Position numbers and translations under genes: made by a program. A stretch of 64,000 bases of DNA from Crambe crambe (taxonomy: Eukaryota; Porifera; Demospongiae; Poecilosclerida; Crambeidae), in assembly GCA_963924555.1 (NCBI GenBank), contig OZ004583.1:3319501-3383500 (forward strand). The letters are read 5' to 3'. The notes beneath the pieces are model-generated. The model was given only the letters and a program-made list of their open reading frames with translations, ran no database searches and was not told where the DNA came from. Positions 19,638-29,500 of the stretch are shown here, piece by piece. Numbering within the stretch: position 1 is the stretch's first letter; every line of letters begins with the position of its first letter.

Positions 19638-21547
19638 ATGACGTCAACAGCACTGATTCTGTTTGTATTACTAAATGTCCTATCTGCCCATACATGCCCA
19701 GAGAATGGTAAGTCTAGCTTAGAGCCACAAATTGAATTATAATATAGATTCGACTCATTTATAAATGACAATTCAAATTCTTAGCTGCAAATATACTTAT
19801 GACAATATGTTCTTAAAGTGATACATACATTACATAGCTAGCTAGTAGCTATGATATTAAAATTAATAAGCTGATATTGCTGCCATGATAGGTGTAGGTA
19901 CTATTGGGACAGAGAAGATCCAAGGACTGCAAAATATCCAGAGCAAAATACTACCACCTTATAATGGCACATTTATCTTGTCAGAAGAAATAAGAGGAAA
20001 AGGAATCATAACAGAAATTTGCGTACTTGGTATCATAAACAATAAAACAGCATCATCCTATTCAGATGATATAAAGGGAACTCTGGATATTTTGATCATA
20101 GAGCACATCAAGGATAATTCATGGAAGATTCGCAGTATCAATACATTTTATCAAGACTCCAAAGCTAAGAACAAGAAACATTGCAAGAATAATGTTATAG
20201 GAAAGGAGCTTAAGAAAGGTGATAGGGTAGCAATTCATATTCCAAGTAACTGTTTGTATACCAGCAGTATGACATACGAGTACTGTCCTTTGCAAATAAA
20301 ATACAGTGGCAATGATGTCAAAGTTATAGACTGGGTATATTCTTTTGATGATCTATTTGAAGGAAAGGTATTACAAATTGAGATGAATAAACAAAGACAT
20401 AAAGTTGGTTTCAATTTTCAGATGAAATATTGCATCAAGAGAGGTTGATTATAGCTAGATATAGCTAAGCTGTAATTTGTGTTCATTTAGCACCTAGATG
20501 ATGTGTGCATAACTTCTGACTGGTAGTATTAGATCCATTGTACTCTAACTAGATAGATCATCATCATTAGCTATTAGCTAATAATATTATATACAGAAAT
20601 AGACGAGCATCACATTCAGAGATGGAAACTAAGTGCCAATCATAACTGCATACTTTAATTATTTTCTACACAGAAACAAATCCTATTGGATTTGCCATTC
20701 CATTAACCATACTCCTAGTGCTGTTAACAGCCATTCTTCTACTATTTCTCCTGATGATTGTTGTGTGGAGAGCATTTGGCAGAAACATGAAGAGAGCCAG
20801 TAAGATAAAGATAATGTAGCTAGAAATAATGATCAATGAATCCGAGTTGCGTAGCTAATGACAATAATGTTTAGCCATTTAATATGATGACGTCATTAAT
20901 TTTTTTTAGCACAAGATATGCAGGACATGATTCAAAATACTGAAGACACCCAACAGGTGCACTAGCTATTTGAATTATTTTCTTGCATGCATGAGCCTGA
21001 AGCCATGCTATCGGCGTAGTTTTCTGTGCTCTAATGATCATTTACTATTTTCCCAATATAAACAAGTCATTCTATAAACAAGCATGTCTGAAAAAAGGTT
21101 TAAAACAGGATGGGGTTGTGACCTGAAAGAAGAAATCATTAGCTAGCTTTTTTGATGTTGTGTAGCTAATTAAATGTGTCATTATTCATTATTAGTTTGG
21201 AAATGTGGGCTATTTGCTTCAAGACACACAGGGAACACAGGTAAAAAAATAACTAGATGATGCTATTATATGTGTGATAATTAAAATAAACATTTTAGAT
21301 TGGAATCGATGACGTGGATATGACTGCATGTCCAGCCTACAAACATGTGCAAACACATCAGCTGACCTTGAAGATATTATATATGAAGAGCCAAGTAGCT
21401 ATTAATATTATTTTGAAATTTCAAAAGTCTGTGTTTATTGTCATGTACCAACTCTTTATGCCAACCAACCGACCACGAGTTGGTAAAGGGTCAGCACACA
21501 CAAGCACCTACAATGACAACTACGTTGGTTGCAATGTAACAAAATAA
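19638..21547 (+). CDS. Receptor-like single-pass membrane protein B (altered tail)
   Basis: Paralogue of gene A with the same exon plan: 19,638-19,707; 19,898-20,443; 20,674-20,799; 20,910-20,956; 21,196-21,240; 21,299-21,547 (about 360 residues). The signal peptide is MTSTALILFVLLNVLSAHTC. The ectodomain keeps EIC, HCK, NCLY, EYCP and YCIK but lacks the extra cysteine after the GIIGAK position of A. The helix reads IPLTILLVLLTAILLLFLL, then WRAFGR. In the last exon about 10 bases are missing relative to A after the AYKHVQT region. The frame changes and a different 60-residue tail replaces the conserved SADLE and final tyrosine motif of A. In A's frame the tail would read DLEDIIYEEPSSY and stop near 21,410. 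The gene may still be made with a new tail or may be starting to decay. Confidence 0.72.
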
Positions 21548-22085
21548 TTATCATGCCTATACATTTGGGGGTTGTGGGAAGTGTGATATACTGCATCATA
21601 TTTTGGAACTTTTCGGTGGCAGAGATATGGGACCTGACATTGTTATGGTGGTGGCTATTAATTTTATTGATTCACTTCTTGTTCCTTTGACAAGTAAATT
21701 TTCGGTTAAAACGAAAATAAATTCATGAAATTTTTAATGGATATATCAGAGTATGATAGTGCTCTCCAGCTAAGTGGGGATGGCACGGACTGGGATTGCC
21801 CCATTGGATTAATACTTAGTATTAATTTTCTTTCATAACTCCAGAATACTTCTCTCCTACAGTCAGCAACTCCTAACTTGATGATAGAACACCTTCAATG
21901 TGCTAAGGACTCAAGTATATGAAGAGCAGAAGATAAAGCAGTATCATTTTACAGCCACTTCTAGAATCGTCATTTTCACCTGGTCGTTCATCATCATCAT
22001 CATCCACGAGCTTATTTCAGAAATAGGTAATTGAGGTCTCACCCACTTCCATGAGAAAACTTTTCATTAGTTCTTCCTCCACCCC
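21548..22085. repeat. Partial copy of the 8-kb/35-kb element
   Basis: From about 21,740, ATATCAGAGTATGATAGTGC, GGGGATGGCACGG, GTCAGCAACTCCTAACTTGA and ACACCTTCAATGTGCTAAGG match the elements at 8,120 and 35,405. A (CAT)n run at 21,989-22,004 follows. No gene is seen. Confidence 0.65.
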
Positions 22086-22088
22086 CTA

Positions 22089-22310
22089 CTTGAGCAGTGA
22101 AGAAGCAAACAAGCAATTCCCTCTGGAGTCAGAATTCTCAACATCATTGAAAATTTTGTCAAGAGAATCAGTGTGAGTGGCCTTGAAGGTCAAGAGGGGG
22201 ACCATGGGATCATTCCTCATTTGACAGAGGTATTTCTTAAGCTGGTCATGGAATTTAGCATGACTGCAAGAGGGCATTTTCATTGATGTCACCAGAACTC
22301 AATGACCACT
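22089..22310 (-). pseudogene. Relic of RNF213-like exon 26
   Basis: On the minus strand, KFHDQLKKYLCQMRNDPMVP and LLTFKATHTDSLD..FNDVE match exon 26 of the giant gene (44,700-44,900: KFHDQLKKLLRPMRNDPMVP, LLTFKATNTNFLD). Upstream, CATTGAGTTCTGGTGACATC also matches at the DNA level. Small deletions at both ends and an in-frame stop after SLLK show it is a fragment. It lies just downstream of the truncated kinase gene and is inverted relative to the intact gene. Confidence 0.8.
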
Positions 22311-22599
22311 AACACTTTACCTATCTGAAATCTTTCAGTTGATGCATTATAGATAAACATTTTTAGTCATGTTAGCTAATTAGTAGTTGTATGCATAAAC
22401 CTAGTATCCAGGGGAGGCTGCATTGCCTATAGTCTCTATAAATTGGTATAGCCAACAAGTCTACCTATCAACTACCATCTATGTGCATGCATGTTTTCAG
22501 AATCTTATCGATTTTGGAAATGTACATTTTAGAAATACTCATTTCAGAAAATAGAAATGTTCAGTTTGGAAATTGAAAATTCTTACTTTGACATGGCCC

Positions 22600-24595
22600 T
22601 TATGGGCCACTGTAAACATCACTCTTTGCAGAATATTTCCCACTAGTAAGTTCTCCTGGGTAGTAACCCTCCGATCTTGCAAAGGCCTTTGCCGTGTACA
22701 TGGACCGCCCATCACCAAGAATTTCAGGTAACTCGAGAGCAAATCCAAAATCTGTGGTTTTAGGACAGCCAACAGCATCCAACAGAATGTTCTGTCTATA
22801 TAATTGTTATCAAAGCAGCCCTTATTGTGGATGATTATAATAATAAACTTACGACTTAATATCCTGGTGCACTATGGGATGGTCTGCAGAATGTAGATAC
22901 AGAAGTCCACAGCATGTCCCCTTCAGAATCTGAAGTCGGTTTTTCCATTTCAATTGAACATTACCTATAACCTGAGTAGTGCAATAGGGAGTGTGGACTC
23001 TCAACGAACAAAACCATAGGGTACCTCATGGAGCCGATAATAGAGGCTTCTGCCTGGAGCATATTCATATACAATGATATCTTGTGACACTGAATAACCC
23101 ATAATGGGTATTATGTTGGGATGCCGAAACCTAGTACACAATACATACAGCTAAAGCAACAAGTACTAGACATACTCACAACACATACTTCGTCAATGCA
23201 GCCAGCTCAGTTTTCAGCATTTCAGCTCCCATACTTCGGCTTCCAAGTGACGTCTGACCCTCCTGCAAATTCAAACTCACAGAGACATTCTGCAGCTATG
23301 CTCTGACAGACCTCATTCAGAAATTTCACGGCAACTGTGGTGTGCCTCAATACACCTCTGTAAACAGATCCATACCCACCACGGCCCAACAGGTTCTTTT
23401 CATCTTTCTGGTCTGTAGCATCAAGAAGTTCTCTTGAGGGAAATGTTAGACCAGCTGTTAACATAATTCTGACATAGCTACTGAATATCACACTTTCTTA
23501 ATTATTCTTACAAAGTACGTAGCTGATTTCCAGTAACATCCGTGTAACTGTCAACGATACTGCCTTCAACCTCTACACTACTACCACCATCAACAACACT
23601 CCTTTTGGAAGCAGGTGATGTACTTCCTGGTGATTCAACACACTAACCTGGCATATCACTATAATCATAACAGCTTACTTGGTAATACTGAGATTTCAGA
23701 AGGCCTTGAGGTCACTTCTTCACCATTATAATGTACCGTACAAAAATAAACCCCCGGCTTTGTCACATACACCACAGATGTTGATGGTAAATCGAAATTA
23801 GTAGGGGTATGCCATTTATAGTCAGTTTCAAGGGACAGAATATTCACTACGCAGTATAATGCAACTTCTTCCCTGCCACTACACATTATCTGTTGTGGTG
23901 ACTGGTATACTATAGAAAGGTCTGCATAAACCAAATAGTGTGTAATTATACACATGTTCAATTTAGTTGCTAACTTGTTCCTTCTTGATAACCTCTTGCA
24001 AAAAAGGAATCATTTACAGACAGTGTGTCTGTCCCAAATGGAACTTTATATCTTCTGGCTGAAATGTAACAGATTGGATATCCAACTTTGAACGAAGTGC
24101 ATCACATTCCACCTTCTCAAAGGATACATTCCCATCACTAATAACCTTCCCATATTGCACTAATATATATTTATAAATTTCAACAAGGTATACGGATTAT
24201 AATGAGGGTCTTTACCATGAAGTTCAAAACTTGGGACATCAATACACACCTTAATTAAATAAAGTCCATACACATTAAGCAAGATATTAAATGCTAAAAA
24301 CTAACCTCTTGTGGTGGTCCTATCCCTAACTGAAGAGCATCAGGTCCCAAGTGACGCAGCCTCATATATGAGCCCAATGTCCAAGGAACAGTCTTGCCAT
24401 TAAATGATAAATCTTTGTGAAGTATCAAAGCACCACCTCTAGGTCGATACAATCTGAAATTTGACCCATCCAACTTGAAATAGTTTGCAGCAATTTCAAT
24501 AATATCCTTATACATGTGTGATCTCTCCAGCTCCAGCTCAGTAAACATGCCATCCCTTTGATAATTGCCTTTTGTATTTTTTTTCATTTTACACA
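22600..24595 (-). CDS. N-terminal domain + Ig-like + protein kinase (truncated)
   Basis: Minus-strand exons that join in phase: 24,595-24,306; 24,249-24,216; 24,159 to about 24,025; 23,921-23,679; 23,626-23,519; 23,454-23,312; 23,262-23,189; 23,130-23,025; 22,971-22,853; 22,795-22,600. The first block (GPDALQLGIGPPQE) is an unknown N-terminal domain. The 23.7-23.9 kb exon is Ig-like (ALYC..W..VYFC). The kinase is TKL/IRAK-like: glycine loop GRGGYGSVYRG, VAVK, FRHPNIIPIMGYS, YEYAPGRSLYYRL, GLLYLHSADHPIVHQDIKSQ, TTDFGFALE and KSDVYS. The HRD arginine is Q. Translation stops (GP-stop) right after DVYS, so the lower C-lobe is missing. The 5' side is cut by a repeat at 24,659, and one internal junction (24.02/23.92 kb) is uncertain. 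It is probably a truncated gene or pseudogene. Confidence 0.65.
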
Positions 24596-24658
24596 CTGAA
24601 ATCTGAAATTTGCATAAAGCTACTATTAGGGCATGAGACATTAATTACATCTCACTAG

Positions 24659-25469
24659 CTTATCAGAAAGTGCGGTACTCTCTATGTAGGGATGACTCGG
24701 ACGGCCGTGCGCGCCACCTATAGACTAATACAAAAGTGAAATTCTAGTTCCCCCACTTCGACCTAACAAAAGCTACTGTGAATGATTATCCAGCCTACTA
24801 CAGCCTACTACAATGTGCATGCAGACCAAGTTTCAGGCATCTTTTCTATAATACGCATGCGCATGTATTTGATATCCAATTATTCGAAATTATAATATTA
24901 CTCAGCTAGCTAGCCAGCAGCTAGATAACGATCATTGATTACTGTATCAACTCAGGGATTTTAGATTCATCAATCCATCTACCGGTACACTTTATTTCAG
25001 CATCTTTGACCTCCAAGTATAGCTCAACAATAATACAACACCTTGACTCGTTGCTATGCTATTGGAGAACTATTCTTCTTTCATCTGTCCTTGCATACAC
25101 ATAGAAGAATGAACTCTATACATTGCTAAAACCATAAAAGAGAGGGAAAAAGACCAGGAACAAGTAAGGGAAAAAGCATTTCGTGAAATGAAAAAAAATA
25201 TGTAGGGATGACCACTGCTCAAAAAAGTAAGGAAACAAAAAGGACGGAAATGGGATCAATCTTTGTTCTGTATATCCAGCCAACAATCCCTAGCTACATA
25301 TACTCGGGTAGCTTCAGATTATAGTGTAGTAATGTATGTATGTAGGGATTGTTGGCTGGATATACAGAACAAAGATTGATCCCATTTCCATCCTTCTTGT
25401 TTCCTTGCTTTTTTGAGCGGTGGTCATCCCTACATCTTTTTTTCATTTCACGAAATGCTTTTTCCCTTA
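24659..25469. repeat. Inverted copy of the composite repeat
   Basis: Reverse-complement copy of 2,537-3,598: the TTATCAGAAAGTGCGGTACTCTCT end, ATGTAGGGATGACTCGGACG, the CATGCGCATG and AGCTAGCT parts, and the P2 palindrome at 25,160-25,469. It lies between the kinase gene's 5' end and a small coding fragment, touching both. Confidence 0.85.
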
Positions 25470-25790
25470 TCTAAATACTTGACACACCATCATTCTTCCA
25501 ACACTTGTCTTTTTCCCACTGCTGCTGCTGATAGCGCTGCTGCTGCTGCTACTGAAGGCTTTTTTTCTCAGCCTATCCGCTCCTTCCATAAGGTTGGAAG
25601 GACCTAATATTTTTAACAGAGTCCACTTACGGTACCATATCCATTCCGTTAAGAACAACTCACTAGAAGTAAGACTAAGGGCTTCACTCCCCTCTTCTAA
25701 CAGCCCAGTGGCAGCCTCCTTGACAGACACACTGATATCCAGTAGATTTCTGGCTAGCTCTCTCCTTGACTTCTTCTTAGAAAATAGCTA
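25462..25790 (-). pseudogene. Two-exon Ser-rich coding fragment, unknown
   Basis: On the minus strand, KKSRRELARNLLDISVSVKE, then ATGLLEEGSEALSLTSSELF and LTEWIWY end at a good donor (TACC/GTAAGT). A short intron ends AATATTAG, and RPSNLMEGADRLRKKAF with two serine runs follows to a stop at the P2 palindrome edge. The frame stays open across the splice. The 5' end has no start and stops near 25,790. I do not recognise it; it looks like the end of a gene cut on both sides by repeats. Confidence 0.4.
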
Positions 25791-25814
25791 GGTAGAATTG
25801 AGCAATCTGATTGG

Positions 25815-25930
25815 TCACTTGCAGGGCACTATATCCAGTAGTGACTCAGAGGAGGGCACTACATATAGATGCCCTGCCTCTCAGGGCATAGGGCATCTAT
25901 ATATAGTGCCCTGCCTCTCAGGGCATAGCG
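25815..25930. repeat. Small palindrome around GGGCACTA/TAGTGCCC
   Basis: GGGCACTACATATAGATGCCC, CTGCCTCTCAGGGCATA, then GGGCATCTATATATAGTGCCC and a second CTGCCTCTCAGGGCATA. These are interleaved inverted and direct repeats with no coding content. Confidence 0.7.
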
Positions 25931-25984
25931 TTGTCATAGTAATTCAATATTATTTTGGCCTTTGGTGTTTATATCAATTAAAAA

Positions 25985-26225
25985 ATAAAGATGAACAAGA
26001 ATTGGAATGCCAGAGGTTCTTGCAAGCTCTACCTCCTCATCACTTTTAATTTGAGCAAATTGTCTAAACTTGATGGAGGAACTGGATGGCTCATTCTTAA
26101 CTGGAAAATGAATGGAGCTGACAATTGAGCTGGTACTGGGTTGTGGAAGGGTGGAACTGGCCAAAGAAGAAGCTTGGGCGGGGCTGAGTTCAGGGGTGGA
26201 ACTGGATTCTAGACACGCCCCACTG
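25985..26225 (-). pseudogene. Fragment of a tyrosine-recombinase-type element N-terminus
   Basis: The minus-strand frame reads SSSTPELSPAQASSLASSTL, HFPVKNEPSSSSIKFRQFAQ and IKSDEEVELARTSGIP, then loses similarity. A Ser/Pro-rich stretch followed by RF..-SDEE(V/I)E.A...-(G)IP is the style of the N-terminal region of Crypton/DIRS or KIAA1958-like recombinase proteins. No catalytic domain is present. The family assignment is from memory and tentative. Confidence 0.3.
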
Positions 26226-26264
26226 AGCTGCCGAGCCCACCATGCGCGCGCGCAATCCGTTTGA

Positions 26265-26412
26265 CAGGTTTTCCGGATTCTCGCAGAGGCTACCCGGACT
26301 CTCGAAAAACTTCCCGGACTCTCGGAAAAAACCCCGGACTCTCGGAAAACTTCCCGAACTCCCGGGAAATATCCCGGATTCTCGGGATAGCAATCCCGGC
26401 TTCTCGGAATTG
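26265..26412. repeat. GC-rich minisatellite (CCCGGACTCTCGGAAAA)n
   Basis: Six to seven imperfect units of 18-20 bases built on CCCGGACTCTCGGAAAAC lie 170-320 bases before the giant gene's start codon. The CpG-rich composition is unlike the AT-rich surroundings. Confidence 0.8.
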
Positions 26413-26431
26413 TATTCTCGCGCAGGATGAC

Positions 26432-26498
26432 ACTGAGGGCTAGTCTCGCGCGCCCGCCCAAAATTTGGAGGGGCGGGCGCGCGAGACTAACTGAGGGC
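26432..26498. mobile_element. 49-base GC hairpin with 9-base target duplication
   Basis: Perfect 19-base inverted repeats, TAGTCTCGCGCGCCCGCCC (26,441-26,459) and its complement (26,471-26,489), have an 11-base loop. They are flanked by direct ACTGAGGGC copies (26,432-26,440 and 26,490-26,498). It resembles a miniature insertion, about 90 bases before the giant gene's ATG. Confidence 0.75.
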
Positions 26499-26584
26499 CA
26501 CCATACTGCAACACCGCCCCTCTAGTTGATCAGGCGCAGATATCCAGCTACAAAGCTACGGCTGGGTTGCCACTTTCCTTAGGA

Positions 26585-29500
26585 ATGGAGGAAGAGGATC
26601 ATTTACAGTCTTTCTTGGTACTGTCAGTGCCTCCAGCCTCCAGCCAGCCGGGCCGCTCTGCTGCTGGATTAACAAAGCCCGAAGCTGAGGACGTTGATGG
26701 AACCTCAGGGAGTGTTTCTGCTGCTGCAGCAGGACAGGAAGAGTTATCCTTGAGTGATGTGGACATGGTGGATTCAAGAATCGTAGACAAGGGTAAGAAT
26801 CAATGCTGTATAGCTAATCATGTCCTGAAATCGGACGTCCTATGCAATAGACCCTTTGGCAGTTGCAATAGGCGTGGCATGGGCAGGGCTTATCACGGAA
26901 GCAACCATGTTGGTGTACATCTTGGAGGGGTACGAAGTACACTGGTACTGCTAAAGGCGGTGCAAATGCAGACTAGCTTTGCTGAACTCTAGCGATAAAT
27001 GAAATAGACTAGTTGCTGCATGAAAATACCACTACAAATATAAACTACTGAGCAGCAGCAGGAGTCTTAAGTGCAAACTAATACAATTTTTCCTATACCT
27101 TGTTCACCAACATGGCGGCTGTGCACCGATTAGAGTCAACTGCAAGGGGTCTAGCTATAATGTAGATACAATACTCAGACTTCAATTCTGATACTAGGTT
27201 TGAAGCTGAAGCGGGCAGATGCCAACCCCTTCCAATCATTCACATACTCCCTCTTCCCAACAATGGAGGAGTCCCTGCCTGTAGACTGGCTGTACCTGAC
27301 CACCAAGGACATGAAGTCAGACAATATCAGATTGCATCAGCTCAATACAGGAGACCCAGTGGCCGAACTGCTGGACAAATTCAGAAAGAATCACGCTAAA
27401 GCAGTGGTATTTATCAATACTGAGGACAATTACCAGCTGGTGCAGGAGTTTGTTGTGGGTGTGCCTCAGTTGACCTTTCCCGTTCTTGTTGTGAAGCAGA
27501 CAGATGGTAAAAAGATCTTGCAGTGTTATTCTGAGCTTTACAAGAGGGATGACATCTATGCTCGTGTGGATGCTGAAAACCGTGTAGATATGAATCAATC
27601 CAGGAGAACCTCTAACAAACATTCGGATACTGTGCTCCACAAGATAGTCGAGTCAGGCAGAGGTAAGCCACTCCCCCTCCCCAATCATGCAACCTCACAG
27701 TACAGCAGTACACGCTAACTTTTTTTTTCAAGCACAACCACTGCATACTAGATTTTAGAGAAGAGATTGACATTCCAGTCACCTGTGCATAAAAATGTGT
27801 GGGCAGAGTTTTGCACTTGAGAAGCTAGTTTCTTGCTTTCTGGAGCCAACTAAAGCCCAAGATACCAAATCTAGTTAATTGGGAAATCCTAGACTGGCAA
27901 GCCTAGGCTTACTCTTGGTGATTTTCTGCTCTTTGATTCTCACTTTCATGCTTTAGCACCATGTTTGTACTTTAGTCTAGGAATCAAGCATGTGTTCAAA
28001 CTGCAATTTGCAACCACCTAAGTAGCCATCTACATTTAGAAGAGAAAATGGCATCCTGCTAGCCTCACTGAACTGTGTTTTCTTAGCAATGGCAAAGAAC
28101 TAGGCTCTAGTATGATTAAGTACTGAGATGGGAAGAATAAAGCTTGTAAGAACAGAAACATTACATTACAGTATTTTCTACTTAGTACTGTCTCTTTTTT
28201 TTTTTTTTTTTGGTTTGTTAAAGCTGGCTTTCAGAAGTTTAAGGATAAACTAACTTACCACCCCAAGGAGGTTGAAGATTTGAAGACTGAAATTGATAGA
28301 TGTATGTTTGCCCTAAACAAGAATCCACTGGTGTTGAGTCAGAATACTGCCCAATACCAGCTCATCATGTCTGCCTTTCACAACTACGAGAAACTGGTAA
28401 GTGCATATAAATGAACTTTGAACTCCAAACTTTGAGACTTGGTGACCAACTGGTGGTCCTGATTGTTATTGTTTTCTGTAGGTTCCTAAAAAAAGTAGGG
28501 ACGTCTTCAATGACATTATCGAGAAGCTCAACAGTCACATGAGGGTCGTCTTTCAAAATGATTTTCCGTTCTACCTCCTCCTCATGTTTCGCTTCCACAA
28601 GTACATATATCAACACCTAGCTATGTCCGAATTCTAAACCAAATTGTTTCTGTGTTAGGAAATATCCGAAGTGCAAACAGTTCATTACCAGCTGTATTGA
28701 TAAATTAGAACGACTGGATATTGAGCCTCTTGCAGAAATTCTGAACTCATTCATCCAGCAGTAAGTCCCTGCACACATATATACACAATAATGAATATGT
28801 ACAAGTTGTTTTGATAACACTGCATGTAAACTGGCATGCCTGAATAAGTTATTTATATAGGTGCATAGTAAGTGTTTTGTCTCCCCTCTGTGATATGAAT
28901 CAGCTCCACCACTTAACCCCCCATAAATGATTCCCTCTATGATTATTCAGGGGGGATTTTAAAGTGATGTACAATCCCAATGGAGACGAGGACCAGCATA
29001 GTGATGCATTCCATCTACTGGAACAAGCCTGTCTGGAGCTGGCTGACGTCTCTTACAAGGACATCGTCTACTCCAGAATGCTCTGGGGTAAAGTCTCAAT
29101 CATTCTTTTGAAGTAATCACTTTTTACCTGATTTTTTGTATCCAGTTTCCATGGCAATGAAGTTCCATGATGCTTGGAAGGCGCACATTACTCATATGAT
29201 AAAATCACCTTGGACAGAAAAACTGGTCAATTTTAAACATGGGATAGTGTTTGAAAATGATGCCATCTCCTCCCTCAAGCGAGGACTAGAGTTAGGTAGA
29301 CTCCTGAAGCTGCCCTTTGACCTTTCCTGCCACTACCAGCACTTGGGAGACCTGCTTGCCAACAAGACCTTGAGACCTTTCTCCCACCTTGCGTTAGTTA
29401 GGGATTATCGAAGGGTTGTTATGGTAACATCATAGGCCCTGTGGTTCAGTTGCATGCCAAATATTAATAACTGTTATAAAGGGGCATAGCTATGCTATAA

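Noticed and set aside
23189-23491. An apparent frameshift in the kinase after VAVKFLNE
   Set aside because: A 49-base intron (GTCTGT...TTTGCAG) joins FLNE to EGQTSLGS in frame and leads into ELAALTKFRHPN, so no break is needed.
29393-29435. Continuing exon 7 of the giant gene to the GT at 29,424
   Set aside because: That end puts exon 8 into a frame with an early stop; the donor at 29,393 (GC/GTTAGT) gives an open in-phase join.
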